Source: Pseudoramibacter alactolyticus ATCC 23263 (GTDB taxonomy: Bacteria > Bacillota > Clostridia > Eubacteriales > Eubacteriaceae). Taken from it: DNA of 64,000 nt. A program made the translations under genes and the position numbers. Below, piece by piece: positions 8,055 through 16,974 of this stretch. Location: NCBI RefSeq assembly GCF_000185505.1, contig NZ_GL622359.1, positions 2,173,484-2,237,483 of the forward strand, read 5' to 3'. Below the pieces are notes generated by a model. The model saw only the letters and a list, made by a program, of their open reading frames with translations. It ran no database searches and was not told the origin of the DNA. How positions within the stretch are numbered: the stretch's first letter is position 1; every line of letters starts with the position of its first letter.

Positions 8055-9563
8055 TTATTCTTCGACGTCGTCCGGATCGATCCAGTGCATGGAGCGACCG
8101 ACGGCCTTGGTCCAGCCCTTATAGAGTTTGGCTCTGGTGTCGGCATCCATCATCGGTTCGAAGGTTCTGTCGATATTCCAGTGATCGATGACGTCCTGCT
8201 GGTTGTCCCAGAAGCCGACTTCGAGACCGGCGAGATAGGAAGCGCCTTCGGCTGTGGTTTCGACGATGGACGGACGGTCGACCGGCACGCCGAGGATATC
8301 CGCCTGGAATTGCATCAAGAAGTTGTTGTTGCAAGCGCCGCCGTCGACTTTCAGCGTCTGAAGCGGTGTCCCGGAGTCTTTTTCCATCGCGTCCAGAATG
8401 TCGCGGGTCTGATAGGCGAGGGATTCGAGGGTCGCGCGGATGATGTGGTTCTTGTTGGCGCCGCGGGTCAGGCCGACGATCGCGCCGCGGGCATAAGCAT
8501 CCCAGTGGGGAGCGCCCAGGCCGGTGAAGGCGGGAACGACATAGACCCCGTTGGTGTCGGCCACTTTCTTCGCGAAGTGTTCGGAGTCGGGCGAGGTATC
8601 GACCAGGCGCAGCTCGTCACGCAGCCACTGAATGGCGGCGCCGGCGACGAAGATGGAACCTTCAAGGGCGTAGTTGACTTTGCCGCCGAGTCCCCAGGCG
8701 ATGGTGGTCAGCAGACCGTTTTCGGATTTAACCGGTTCTTCGCCGGTGTTCATCAGCAGGAAGCAGCCGGTGCCGTAGGTGTTTTTGGCCATGCCGGCTT
8801 CGAAGCAGGCCTGACCGAAGAGCGCCGCCTGCTGGTCGCCTGCGATCCCAGTGATCGGGATTTCGCCGCCGCCGAAGAGGGTGGTGGTCCCGAACATGCT
8901 CGACGAGGGCTGGACATCCGGCAGCAGGGACATCGGGCATTCGAAGGTTTCGCAGAGCTTTTCGTCCCATTTGAGGGTCTTGATGTTGAAGAGCATCGTT
9001 CTGGACGCGTTGGAGTAGTCGGTCGCGTGGACACGGCCTTCCGTCAGTTTCCAGAGCAGCCAGCAGTCGACGGTCCCGAAGGCCAGTTCGCCGCGTTCGG
9101 CTCTTTCGCGGACGCCTTCGACGTGGTCGAGAATCCACAGCAGCTTGGTGGAGGAGAAATACGGGTCGAGAATCAGCCCGGTATTGTCTTGCACGTAATC
9201 TGCAAAGCCCGGAATGGCCTGGAAGCGATCGGCATAGGACGCGGTCCGGCGGCACTGCCAAACGATGGCGTTGTAAACCGGTTCACCGGTCTTGCGGTCC
9301 CACACGATGGTGGTTTCACGCTGGTTGGTGATCCCGATGGCGGCAACATCTTCGGCAGTGGCGTTGATTTTGGCCATCGCTTCGGCACAGACGGCGTTCT
9401 GGGTGGCCCAGATCTGCATCGGATCGTGTTCGACCCAACCCGGATGCGGGTAGATCTGCGGGAATTCGTGCTGTGCGACACTGACAATCTGACCGTCGTG
9501 ATCGAATAAGATTGCTCGCGAGCTGGTCGTCCCGGCGTCGCACGCCATTACATATTTTGCCAT
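8055..9563 (-). CDS. glpK: Glycerol kinase
   Basis: Full-length 502-residue FGGY-family kinase that converts glycerol and ATP to glycerol-3-phosphate. The N-terminal phosphate-binding loop [13 protein letters not shown] is at 9-21. [12 protein letters not shown], the [13 protein letters not shown] adenosine-site region and [17 protein letters not shown] are typical GlpK blocks. The product is the inducer for GlpP, whose gene follows, and the substrate of the dehydrogenase encoded further along. Start ATG 9563 has GGGGG 9 bases upstream. No glpF facilitator gene is present in the window. Transcription probably begins from the promoter near 9811, leaving a leader of about 250 bases. Confidence 0.96.
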   Translation of the reverse strand: MAKYVMACDAGTTSSRAILFDHDGQIVSVAQHEFPQIYPHPGWVEHDPMQIWATQNAVCAEAMAKINATAEDVAAIGITNQRETTIVWDRKTGEPVYNAIVWQCRRTASYADRFQAIPGFADYVQDNTGLILDPYFSSTKLLWILDHVEGVRERAERGELAFGTVDCWLLWKLTEGRVHATDYSNASRTMLFNIKTLKWDEKLCETFECPMSLLPDVQPSSSMFGTTTLFGGGEIPITGIAGDQQAALFGQACFEAGMAKNTYGTGCFLLMNTGEEPVKSENGLLTTIAWGLGGKVNYALEGSIFVAGAAIQWLRDELRLVDTSPDSEHFAKKVADTNGVYVVPAFTGLGAPHWDAYARGAIVGLTRGANKNHIIRATLESLAYQTRDILDAMEKDSGTPLQTLKVDGGACNNNFLMQFQADILGVPVDRPSIVETTAEGASYLAGLEVGFWDNQQDVIDHWNIDRTFEPMMDADTRAKLYKGWTKAVGRSMHWIDPDDVEE

Positions 9564-9810
9564 AATATAAACCCCCTATGTTTATAATATATGAATTTAT
9601 TTAACGCGCATGCGCGGTTAAATCACGGTGACGGAAGACGCATCGGAAGCCTTGCGGCGATGGAGAAATGGGTCGAAATGTCCGCGTCCGAATGGTGAAA
9701 AGCGTTCATAAAAAAAGGACAGTACTCAAATAATACAACGCGTCGTTGTTGGTACGGCCCTACTCCATTTCCTCCTGCCAGATTATGAAAGACATCCTCC
9801 GTCTTTTTTG
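9564..9810 (-). promoter_or_regulatory. Long glpK 5' leader
   Basis: About 250 bases between the likely transcription start and glpK with no gene. It holds an AAAGAC/GTCTTT hairpin, a run of seven U (plus-strand A7 near 9710-9716) after a GTAC-containing stem, and a near-perfect inverted repeat TTAACCGCGCATGCGCGTTAA (9601-9621 region). It may be a GlpP-controlled leader. I cannot show which hairpin is the terminator. Confidence 0.4.
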
Positions 9811-9817
9811 TATTCCC

Positions 9818-9846
9818 ATCATATCACATTTAAAAAAGTGTGTAAA
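9818..9846 (-). promoter_or_regulatory. Promoter of the glpK operon
   Basis: On the minus strand TTTACA (9841-9846) and TATGAT (9818-9823) are separated by exactly 17 bases. This is the best promoter in the long gap between the divergent glpK and dhaK genes. Confidence 0.65.
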
Positions 9847-10117
9847 GGGTTTACACCTCAAAAAAATTATTTCTAATAATGTTTCTAAATAACCCGTCGG
9901 CGCCATCTGCGTTTTGATGCGCGTGGCAGGCCTTCGAGGTGCGTTTTGACGCCGAAGGAGCATTCATCTTTTGGCCGATGCGATTAAAATCAGCGGCCGG
10001 AAAAAGCCAAATGCACCGCCGATAAATACGGATGATTTTTGGGGCGCGCAGCGAGAGGAGCGGCGGCGAAAAAATTCGCGGGATTTTGAAAAGAAATCTG
10101 CTAAGAAAATGATTACG

Positions 10118-10154
10118 TGTTATAATGAAATCAAATTAAAATCTCCAAGGAGGA
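10118..10154 (+). promoter_or_regulatory. dhaK extended -10 promoter and ribosome site
   Basis: TGTTATAAT (10118-10126) is an extended -10 element without a good -35. AAGGAGGA (10147-10154) lies 10 bases before the dhaK ATG. Confidence 0.6.
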
Positions 10155-10164
10155 TTTTTACGAG

Positions 10165-11157
10165 ATGAAGAAATTTATCAACGACGTCGAAAATGTCGAA
10201 AGCGAAATGCTCGACGGGATGTGTCTGGCAGAGCCGGATAAGGTCAGACGCCTGGAAGATTCCAACGTCATCGTTCGCGCCAAGAAAAAGGAAGGCAAGG
10301 TCGCTGTGATTTCCGGCGGCGGCTCCGGCCACGAACCGGCCCATGGCGGTTTCGTCGGCACCGGGATGCTTGACGCCGCCGTGCCCGGCCCGGTCTATAC
10401 CTCGCCGACCCCGGACGAAATCCTGAAAGCCATTGAAGCGGTTGACGCCGGCAAAGGCGTTTTCATGGTGATCAAAAACTATACCGGCGACGTGATGAAC
10501 TTCGAAATGGCCGGCGAAATGGCCGACGGGGTCGAAATCGCCCAGGTCGTCACCAACGACGATGTGGCTGTGGAAGATTCGCTTTACACCACCGGCCGCC
10601 GCGGCGTCGCCGGGACGATCTTCGTTCACAAAATCGCCGGGGCTGCGGCTGAAGCCGGCAAGAGCCTGGCGGAAGTTAAAGCCGTGGCCGACAAAGTGGT
10701 CGCCAACACCCGCTCCATGGGCGTCGCCCTGAAGCCGTCCACCGTTCCGGCCGCCGGTAAACCGGGCTTTGAACTCGGCGAAGACGAAATGGAACTGGGC
10801 ATCGGCATCCACGGCGAACCGGGGACCTCCCGAGAAAAACTCCAGCCGGCCGACGCCATTGTCGATCATCTGCTCGACAAAATCATGAACGACGATGTTG
10901 ACTACACCGACGGCTCCGAAGTGGCGGTCATCATCAATGGCTCCGGCGGCACCCCGCTGATGGAACTGTACATCCTGAATAAACGCGTCCACGATGTGCT
11001 GGCCGGCAAGGGCGTCAAGATCGCCAAGACCTATGTCGGCAATATCATGACATCTTTGGATATGGCGGGCGCCTCCATTTCGCTGTGCAAACTGGACGAC
11101 GAAATGAAAGCATTGCTTCTGGCGCCGGCGGATACGGTCGCCTTCACCCAGGACTAA
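10165..11157 (+). CDS. dhaK: Dihydroxyacetone kinase substrate-binding subunit DhaK
   Basis: A 330-residue DhaK subunit that binds dihydroxyacetone covalently through a histidine. SGGGSGHEPAHGGFVG (near 49-64) and the block TNDDVAVEDS are typical. The expected substrate His is His216 in GIGIHGEPG. It works with DhaL (next gene) and, in the PTS-linked system, with the phosphoryl donor DhaM. No dhaM is in this window. The product, dihydroxyacetone phosphate, is also what the GlpA-like dehydrogenase makes, so both divergent operons feed glycolysis. A hairpin terminator separates it from dhaL, which has its own promoter. Confidence 0.95.
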   Translation: MKKFINDVENVESEMLDGMCLAEPDKVRRLEDSNVIVRAKKKEGKVAVISGGGSGHEPAHGGFVGTGMLDAAVPGPVYTSPTPDEILKAIEAVDAGKGVFMVIKNYTGDVMNFEMAGEMADGVEIAQVVTNDDVAVEDSLYTTGRRGVAGTIFVHKIAGAAAEAGKSLAEVKAVADKVVANTRSMGVALKPSTVPAAGKPGFELGEDEMELGIGIHGEPGTSREKLQPADAIVDHLLDKIMNDDVDYTDGSEVAVIINGSGGTPLMELYILNKRVHDVLAGKGVKIAKTYVGNIMTSLDMAGASISLCKLDDEMKALLLAPADTVAFTQD

Positions 11158-11178
11158 TCGCCCAATCAAAAACATGAC

Positions 11179-11211
11179 GAATGGCAGGCCTCGGGTCTGT
11201 CATTCTTTTTT
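11179..11211 (+). terminator. Terminator between dhaK and dhaL
   Basis: GAATGgCAGgCC (11179-11190), a three-base loop and GGtCTGtCATTC (11194-11205), followed by six T. Confidence 0.8.
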
Positions 11212-11233
11212 GGCGCATTGTGGGCCGGCGGCG

Positions 11234-11261
11234 TTGCAATCTTTCGCCGATGGTTTATAAT
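11234..11261 (+). promoter_or_regulatory. dhaL promoter
   Basis: TTGCAA (11234-11239) and TATAAT (11256-11261) with 16 bases between. It lies after the dhaK terminator and 32 bases before the dhaL start, so dhaL can be expressed on its own. Confidence 0.65.
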
Positions 11262-11292
11262 GGGGTCAATACTCAAGAAAAGAGGTAATCAC

Positions 11293-11928
11293 ATGGCAGT
11301 GACAAAAGCAGATATTTTAGCATTTATCAAAGCGGCGGACGAACGCATTGAAACCCATCATCAGGAGCTGACCGATCTCGACCAGGCGATTGGCGACGGC
11401 GACCATGGCATCAACATGAACCGCGGCTTCAAAGCCGTGATGGAAAAGCTGCCCGGTGTTGAAGATAAAGCCATCGATGCGATTTTAAAGCAGGTCGGCA
11501 TGACGTTGGTGTCCACCGTCGGCGGGGCTTCCGGCCCGCTTTACGGCACCGCCTATATGCGCGCCGGCATGGCGATGAAGGGCAAGGAAACCCTCGCGGC
11601 GGAAGATATTTCCGCGATGTTTGAAGCGGCCATCGGCGGGATTCAGCAGCGCGGCAAGGCCGTCGCCGGCGAAAAAACCATGCTCGACGCCGTGATGCCG
11701 GCCAAGGAAGCTTATGACGCGGGGATCGCCGCGGGCAAGAGCATCGCCGAGGCCCTGGCCGACGCAGAAGATGCCGCCTGGAAGGGTGTGGCCTACACCA
11801 AGACCATCATCGCGACCAAGGGCCGCGCGAGCTATTTGGGCGAACGCTCCATCGGCCATCAGGATCCGGGCGCGACGTCCATCACCTACATGGTGCAGGC
11901 GGCGAGAGCCGTTGCCGAAGCCAAATAA
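11293..11928 (+). CDS. dhaL: Dihydroxyacetone kinase ADP-binding subunit DhaL
   Basis: A 211-residue DhaL-type subunit that carries the nucleotide and transfers phosphate to dihydroxyacetone held by DhaK. The magnesium/ADP site DLDQAIGDGDHGINM is near residues 28-42. GGASGPLYGTAYMRAG and DPGATSITYM near the end are further family blocks. Start ATG 11293 was chosen over an upstream in-frame start because the promoter (11234-11261) and the AGAGGT ribosome site lie between them. In PTS-dependent systems ADP stays bound and is rephosphorylated by DhaM, which is not encoded here. Confidence 0.94.
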   Translation: MAVTKADILAFIKAADERIETHHQELTDLDQAIGDGDHGINMNRGFKAVMEKLPGVEDKAIDAILKQVGMTLVSTVGGASGPLYGTAYMRAGMAMKGKETLAAEDISAMFEAAIGGIQQRGKAVAGEKTMLDAVMPAKEAYDAGIAAGKSIAEALADAEDAAWKGVAYTKTIIATKGRASYLGERSIGHQDPGATSITYMVQAARAVAEAK

Positions 11929-11953
11929 TTTTTAACCGATGCAAGTTTTAAAG

Positions 11954-12005
11954 CCGCCTTTTCAGGTCTTTTGCCAATCGTCAGGCCTGAAAGGGGGTTT
12001 GTTTT
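11954..12005 (+). terminator. Terminator after dhaL
   Basis: CCGCCTTTTCAGG (11954-11966) pairs with CCTGAAAGGGGG (11986-11997), followed by TTTGTTTT. The next 230 bases up to the methyltransferase stop hold nothing I recognise. Confidence 0.65.
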
Positions 12006-12235
12006 GTGTTGGGGCAGCGCTTTGATTTCATCCCTGATGCAGTCGCGCAGCACAAAGAATTCAGACCGGCATCAAAATACTTTGGTTGTTTGTGAGTTTT
12101 GATGGATTCGGTATGGATCGTTTTTTAATTTCATCTTGCTTTGTTCCGTCCAGGTTGTCGGCACCAAAAATCCATGTGTGGTATTTTTTATCTTAAATTG
12201 ATAAATCTCTTCATAAAAATGGCAAATTTAATCTG

Positions 12236-13240
12236 CTATTCATTTCTCAAAATATGGATATCGTGCATTCCGGTACTAAGAAGTGCGCTGCGATTTTCCA
12301 CAGAATGAAACCCGCCAATTTTTGCTGCATCGGCAACTTGACCTTTTATGACACCTATCGGCATTCCCTGTAAATTAAATGCCATATAACCTAAAATCAT
12401 ATCCCATGGTTCGGAATAATCCGGTTCAATTCCCTCATTTAAACACACAACAACGCCTCCGGGATTTAATGCCTTTTTTAACTTTGCGAAGAAATCCGCA
12501 CCGCCTGCAATGGCAAACAGCATAACGGCGGAGCAAATTATCAGATCATACCCGTTGCCGATATCATCGTTTATAAAGTCCCCGGTTTTAACGGAAATGC
12601 TATCTTGCAGATTGGAAAGCTTTACACTTTCTTCGATAAGCGGCTGCATATCCGGTCTATCAAAAAGAACGCCGGTACGATTACTTTCATCCTGTATAAC
12701 TGCAATTCCAAGACAACCTGCACCACAGCCCAAATCCAATATTTTGTGAATAGATTTATACTCGGGAAGGGATCGAAGAATTTCTAACAGTTCATATTGA
12801 CGTACCCCCGATTGAGCATCACGCATCGCATTGCCATAAGCTGCAAAATCCATAGATTGTTGTGTCTTTTCCTGCGGTTTGGGACCTTCCTTCACCTGCT
12901 GTGCCACATTTCCAAGGCTCATTCCTTGATTATTGCAGAAAAACATCAGCACGCTTCCCATATAGGCAGGCTTTCCCTTGATAAGATATTTTGCAGTCTC
13001 CGGCATATTACAAAATGTATCTCCCTTTCGTTCAATATAACCAAGGCTGTACAAGCCTTTCAAAAGATTGAAGGTGTTGCCTTCATCCCAATTCATTTTT
13101 TCAGACAACTCTTTTGCAGTGATAGGCTTCTCTAAATTAGAAAAGACATCTAATTCGATAGCACCCTGTATCAGTTGCTGATAAGCTGAGAGATACGGTA
13201 ACGCTGTAAGCTGTTCATAAATATTTGTTTTGTTAATCAT
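12236..13240 (-). CDS. SAM-dependent methyltransferase with N-terminal winged-helix dimerisation domain
   Basis: A 334-residue protein of the plant/antibiotic O-methyltransferase type. Residues about 15-85 form a winged-helix (PITAKELSEKMNWDEGNTFNL region). The Rossmann core carries the SAM motif ILDLGCGAGCLG, then DLIICSAVMLFAI and LNPGGVVVCLNEG. The substrate is unknown. It is the first gene of the AT-rich island and its base composition differs sharply from dhaL. It is oriented away from the nitroreductase gene. It might modify a small molecule handled by the island's transporters, but nothing proves a link. Confidence 0.75.
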   Translation of the reverse strand: MINKTNIYEQLTALPYLSAYQQLIQGAIELDVFSNLEKPITAKELSEKMNWDEGNTFNLLKGLYSLGYIERKGDTFCNMPETAKYLIKGKPAYMGSVLMFFCNNQGMSLGNVAQQVKEGPKPQEKTQQSMDFAAYGNAMRDAQSGVRQYELLEILRSLPEYKSIHKILDLGCGAGCLGIAVIQDESNRTGVLFDRPDMQPLIEESVKLSNLQDSISVKTGDFINDDIGNGYDLIICSAVMLFAIAGGADFFAKLKKALNPGGVVVCLNEGIEPDYSEPWDMILGYMAFNLQGMPIGVIKGQVADAAKIGGFHSVENRSALLSTGMHDIHILRNE

Positions 13241-13320
13241 AGTAATTTACCTCTTTCTTTATTTATAATTTTTTATGACATAACTTTTTCATTCTATATT
13301 ATTTGGCAAATACCGGTTTA

Positions 13321-13473
13321 TCAGTAGATGGCAGATTGTGGGGTTTCAAGCTCTGCAAAACCGTCCGAAAGTCTCTTTCTTGCAACTTCAATATATGGAT
13401 GTACAATGGCTTTTGCAGGACAGTGATGATAACACTCGGCACATAAAATATAATTCTTAGGATTACGCACCAT
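13321..13473 (-). pseudogene. Truncated 4Fe-4S ferredoxin-like fragment
   Basis: A 50-codon frame whose ATG (13473) overlaps the end of the nitroreductase gene. It contains CAECYHHCPAKAI, the pattern C-x2-C-x3-C-P of one ferredoxin-type cluster, and an Arg/Glu-rich tail. Only one cluster is present and the N-terminal half of a normal two-cluster ferredoxin is missing. It is probably the tail end of a lost gene, such as an EFR1-type flavodoxin-ferredoxin protein. Coupled translation with the nitroreductase as a tiny iron-sulfur protein is possible. Confidence 0.5.
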
Positions 13474-14245
13474 TTGTATTGTGTTGCTTATCACTTTCCT
13501 TCCGTTTATCATCAAAATAATAATGACCCTCATTGCCATACTCCCAGCTTCCACCTCCTGCTCCTAATTCAAAATGCAATTTAGCAATTCCAAGATCAAT
13601 CATCGCGGTTTCCGTCGGCATTGTAATGGAAGCAGTTACCTGTCCATCCTTATATTTGAATACAAATGGGCGTAAATTTCTTGCTGTCGGTGCAAGATAA
13701 ACGGCATCCATACCTCGCAAAAACCACTCCGGCACAGGCTCCTCCGCTTCTATTAATGCCTGCTTTGTTTTATGCTGCTTGTTCATCCCATATTCCATCA
13801 TTCGTTCTTTCAGTGAATGCTTTTTATCCGAATATCCGATTGCTATCACACAATCTAATGTGTCGTTTCCCTTGCATAATGTCATCGCGGCTTTTTTGTC
13901 ATAACTGGTTCCCACCCAGCAGGTAGATAGTCCCATTGCGGTTGCTTCAAGAATTATTTTTTCGCCGAAACGACCTGCTTTTTCCATACGATCTGGAAGA
14001 TCGTCACTTCCAATCATGGCAATGTAGTTTTGAACCCCCACAAATAGACCATAGCTTTTACGAAATCCGTTAAATAGTTCTCCTCCGTTTCCAATGACCA
14101 ATTTCATATTCAGTCCGGATTTTCTATTGTACAAAGCAATGCTATTTTCAAGCTGTTTCACATACTTAAAGTTAATAGGAACATCTTCGTATTTTCTGCG
14201 GGAACATCTTTTTTCCATGGCGGAAAGATATTTTTCGATTTCCAT
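13463..14245 (-). CDS. Nitroreductase-family flavoprotein (TM1586 type)
   Basis: A 260-residue protein of the putative TM-nitroreductase family. Residues near 15-22 (RCSRRKYED) and the later GLSTCWVGTSYDK and YLAPTARNLRPFVFKYKDG are the usual FMN-binding regions. LGIAKLHFELGAG is close to the C-terminal signature of the family. ATG 14245 has GGAGATC upstream. It is divergent from the AraC-type regulator gene, with about 170 bases between the two start codons, which suggests that the regulator controls it. The substrate is unknown. Confidence 0.75.
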   Translation of the reverse strand: MEIEKYLSAMEKRCSRRKYEDVPINFKYVKQLENSIALYNRKSGLNMKLVIGNGGELFNGFRKSYGLFVGVQNYIAMIGSDDLPDRMEKAGRFGEKIILEATAMGLSTCWVGTSYDKKAAMTLCKGNDTLDCVIAIGYSDKKHSLKERMMEYGMNKQHKTKQALIEAEEPVPEWFLRGMDAVYLAPTARNLRPFVFKYKDGQVTASITMPTETAMIDLGIAKLHFELGAGGGSWEYGNEGHYYFDDKRKESDKQHNTNGA

Positions 14246-14270
14246 AGTTGATCTCCTTTCACACAAAAGC

Positions 14271-14298
14271 TTGAAATGTCTTATTTTTAATATATAAT
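14271..14298 (+). promoter_or_regulatory. Promoter of the AraC-type regulator
   Basis: TTGAAA (14271-14276) and TATAAT (14293-14298) with 16 bases between, in the gap shared with the divergent nitroreductase gene. Confidence 0.55.
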
Positions 14299-14417
14299 TT
14301 GATTAGCCATGTCTAATTTTGCTTTATGTTACGCATCCGTGTCCTCAGTGTCAACAAAAGAATGTAACGGTTAGCTATCAGCCTAAAGGATTTGCCGAAT
14401 GGAGAAAATATAATTTT

Positions 14418-15404
14418 ATGAGCAAGCAATTAGAAAAAATGTACAGAGATATTTTTGCAGGCAGGGGTGTTATTCCATGTGAACCCGTACCGGGATTTAA
14501 TCCGAACGGCGAATTTTATAAAATGAATCCGGAACTTGGTAAAGGACACTGCTGGGTATATCAATGCAACCCATACGTGACTATCACCATTATGAATCAG
14601 ATTCACTATGAAGATACCTGTTGTGCTTTTAATCAACCGGAATATATTTGTGTCGGTTATTTCTACTCCGTTTCCGGTGAAATACTGACGCCTTACCGTC
14701 GTTTGACATCCGGAGCAATTCAGGCGTATGTAGGGAAAAAAAGTGAATATCGTATGATACTTCACAAACAAATTCCTATCAATAGTGTAAGCATTACCTT
14801 TATGCCCGAATATTACAAGAAACATTTAAGTGAACAATATCCTGACATTTATGAAAATCCTTCAGAAGCATTCATGCAGATAGACGGCTGTCCTGATTTT
14901 CCCGAACTGGTCATGGTTTTTAATCAAATCAAAAGCTATGTGGGAGACGGTATATCTGCAAAACTGTTTTATGAAAGCAAAGTGAATGAAGCACTTTCCA
15001 TAATTTTCGAAAAAGCAAAGAACCGGAATAGGGAACGTATTAGACATAGATTTTTAATACTCAATGATGATTTGGATGCCGTCGTATCTGTGGCTAATTA
15101 TATTAACGACCATTACGCTGCGGATATTAGGATCGATTTTCTTGCACAAATTGCATGCATGAGTAAAGCTAAGCTAAAATACATATTCAAGGATGTATAT
15201 CATATGAGTATTCAACAATATATTGTTACACGCCGTATTACATATGCTGAACATCTCCTTAGAGATACGGTGCTTCCGATATCTCAAATTGCTGAAATGG
15301 CCGGTTACAAATATATAAGCAGCCTGTCCGATATGTTCAAACGGCATACAGGCATGAAACCTACCGAATACAGAGAAAAAATGCAAATGATAATAGGTGA
15401 TTGA
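14418..15404 (+). CDS. AraC-family transcription regulator
   Basis: A 328-residue regulator. The C-terminal 100 residues carry two helix-turn-helix units: IRIDFLAQIACMSKAKLKYI in the first and ILPISQ-like PISQIAEMAGYKYISSLSDM in the second, followed by FKRHTGMKPTEYR. The N-terminal 220 residues are an unassigned sensing domain with conserved-looking Cys pairs. Start ATG 14418 is preferred (GGAGA upstream). The frame is open further upstream to 14319 and looks partly coding, including CPQCQQK, so the true start could be earlier at a non-ATG codon. It likely acts on the divergent nitroreductase gene. Confidence 0.8.
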   Translation: MSKQLEKMYRDIFAGRGVIPCEPVPGFNPNGEFYKMNPELGKGHCWVYQCNPYVTITIMNQIHYEDTCCAFNQPEYICVGYFYSVSGEILTPYRRLTSGAIQAYVGKKSEYRMILHKQIPINSVSITFMPEYYKKHLSEQYPDIYENPSEAFMQIDGCPDFPELVMVFNQIKSYVGDGISAKLFYESKVNEALSIIFEKAKNRNRERIRHRFLILNDDLDAVVSVANYINDHYAADIRIDFLAQIACMSKAKLKYIFKDVYHMSIQQYIVTRRITYAEHLLRDTVLPISQIAEMAGYKYISSLSDMFKRHTGMKPTEYREKMQMIIGD

Positions 15405-15621
15405 TCAGGTTATGTCACGACATGCGCCATTAAGGAGAATGGACAGATATCGTTACAGTGAAAAATATAAAGGAAACCGAGGAAATAAGCGTATAAAGCG
15501 TCGGATACTAATTGAGCAGGGCTTATGAAAAAGCGTCACAGTTATAAAATTGCGGCGCTTTTTTCTTTTGCATTTTTAAAGAAAAAAGATAATAAAATAG
15601 ACTCATATAGTCCGAACTATA

Positions 15622-15650
15622 TTGACCAAAAATAAAAAACATGTTAATAT
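15622..15650 (+). promoter_or_regulatory. Promoter of the TetR-ECF operon
   Basis: TTGACC (15622-15627) and TAATAT (15645-15650) with 17 bases between. The -10 element lies inside the 44-bp palindrome, so a bound repressor would block it. Confidence 0.7.
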
Positions 15651-15683
15651 ACCAGTGGTATATACCACTGGTATATTAACATG
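15640..15683. promoter_or_regulatory. 44-bp perfect palindrome, TetR-type operator
   Basis: Each half reads CATGTTAATATACCAGTGG then TAT toward the centre (15661/15662), and the two halves match without error. Inside are two 13-bp units, ATACCAGTGGTAT and ATACCACTGGTAT. The site covers the -10 region and ends within the sequence leading into the regulator's ribosome site, the expected layout for self-repression. Confidence 0.75.
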
Positions 15684-15693
15684 GAGGTATTCA

Positions 15694-16296
15694 ATGAAAA
15701 TATCAGAAACACAACAAAATATATTGAAGGTCGGCAAGCGTGAGTTCTTGGAAAAGGGCTTTAAGGATGCATCTCTTAGAAAGATTGTAGCAGAAGCAGG
15801 ATTTACAAAAGGAGCCTTTTATGGATATTATCCGGACAAAGCAGCTTTATTTGAAGCACTTGTTTCCGATGCAGCAGATGGTTTAATAGAGCAATTCAAA
15901 GCCGCACAGGATGCTCATTTTGATTTAATTCCTGAAAATAAAACTGATAAGAGCATGGAATTATCTACAAAATATCTTCTGCATTTTGTGAATTACATCT
16001 ATGATCATTTTGAAGAATTTAAACTTGTCATTTGTTGCTCCGAAGGTACAAAATACGCAGATTATATTCATGAACTTGTAGAACTGGACGTATCTCGCAC
16101 AGAAAAATATCACGCTCTGCTTAAAGAGAAAGGCAAGATGACAGGAAGTGTTAGTCATGAGCTTCATCACATGATTACCAGTGCATATTTTACAGCTGCA
16201 TTTGAAACAGTTGTTCATGACATGACAAGAGAACAGGCAATTAAATATGTTAAAGAACTTGCTGTTTTTTTAATTCCGGATGGGAAGGACTTTTAA
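15694..16296 (+). CDS. TetR-family transcription regulator of the ECF island
   Basis: A 200-residue TetR-type regulator. The N-terminal DNA-binding part reads ILKVGKREFLEKGFKDASLR, KIVAEAGFTKGAFYGYYPDK and AALFEALV, a classic TetR helix-turn-helix. The C-terminal ligand domain (about 70-200) is unassigned. ATG 15694 follows GGAGG that sits at the edge of the 44-bp palindrome. It is the first gene of a run of eleven same-strand genes with overlaps, so it probably represses the whole transport cluster until an unknown ligand binds. Confidence 0.88.
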   Translation: MKISETQQNILKVGKREFLEKGFKDASLRKIVAEAGFTKGAFYGYYPDKAALFEALVSDAADGLIEQFKAAQDAHFDLIPENKTDKSMELSTKYLLHFVNYIYDHFEEFKLVICCSEGTKYADYIHELVELDVSRTEKYHALLKEKGKMTGSVSHELHHMITSAYFTAAFETVVHDMTREQAIKYVKELAVFLIPDGKDF

Positions 16297-16322
16297 GGCT
16301 TACATAAGCCTTAAAAATTTTT
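16291..16322 (+). terminator. Hairpin after the TetR gene, partial terminator
   Basis: AAGGCTTA (16295-16302) and TAAGCCTT (16305-16312) followed by AAAAATTTTT. It overlaps the stop codon and may lower expression of the transport genes relative to the regulator. Confidence 0.45.
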
Positions 16323-16374
16323 ACACTTTAGTTAGTTGATACTAATATTATTATTTGAAAGGATGTAGTTAATT

Positions 16375-16974
16375 ATGAAGAAAAATGAAAATATACTATT
16401 AACAAGAGATTATATTTCAATAGGCATTTTTTCACTTATCTATTTTGTAATTGCATTTGTTATAGGTGGAATTGCACAGATGACGCCTGTAACTTTTCCG
16501 TTTATGCCTATGATAGTTGCTTTATTTGCAGGCAGCGTTTTTATGCTTTATACCGCTAAGATTCCAAAACGAGGTTCGCTCTCTATCCTTGGTATACTTG
16601 CCGGCATCTTGTTATTTGTTACCGGTATGTTTTGGATGATGTCTGTCTTCTTCGTTATATTCGGATTTATCGCGGATTTTATTTGCTCTACAGGAAATTT
16701 CAAATCATTCCGAAAGAATTTACTTGCATATTGTATATTTGCGCTATCTCCAATGGGTGCCTATATCCCTATGGTTATAATGCCTGCACAATTTGATGAA
16801 TTTATGCGGAGAAAAGGAGATGTTTCTTCTTTTGAAGGAATCATCAACGCTATTAGGGGAAATTGGTGGATTATTCCTTTGATGATTTTAGGAACCATTA
16901 TTTGTGCCGTAATTGGAGGCTTTATCGGTAAAAAATTATTAAAAAAGCATTTTGAAAAAGTGGGGATCATATAA
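16375..16974 (+). CDS. ECF transporter substrate-binding (S) membrane protein, Trep_Strep/MptD family
   Basis: A 199-residue membrane protein with about five to six hydrophobic helices, ending in KKLLKKHFEKVGII. The same ending recurs in the second S protein of this island (KHFEKTGIL), marking them as members of one family, the Trep_Strep S components. An S component captures the substrate in the membrane and docks onto the EcfT-EcfA module encoded next. The substrate of this family is not well established. The gene has a good ribosome site (AAAGGATGTAG) and abuts the EcfT gene (16975). Confidence 0.82.
   Translation: MKKNENILLTRDYISIGIFSLIYFVIAFVIGGIAQMTPVTFPFMPMIVALFAGSVFMLYTAKIPKRGSLSILGILAGILLFVTGMFWMMSVFFVIFGFIADFICSTGNFKSFRKNLLAYCIFALSPMGAYIPMVIMPAQFDEFMRRKGDVSSFEGIINAIRGNWWIIPLMILGTIICAVIGGFIGKKLLKKHFEKVGII

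Noticed and set aside
8085-9509. 474-codon open frame opposite glpK
   Set aside because: Antisense shadow of an unmistakable glycerol kinase; no ribosome site.
10120-11175. 351-codon minus-strand frame opposite dhaK
   Set aside because: Shadow of DhaK; no promoter or ribosome site in the right place.
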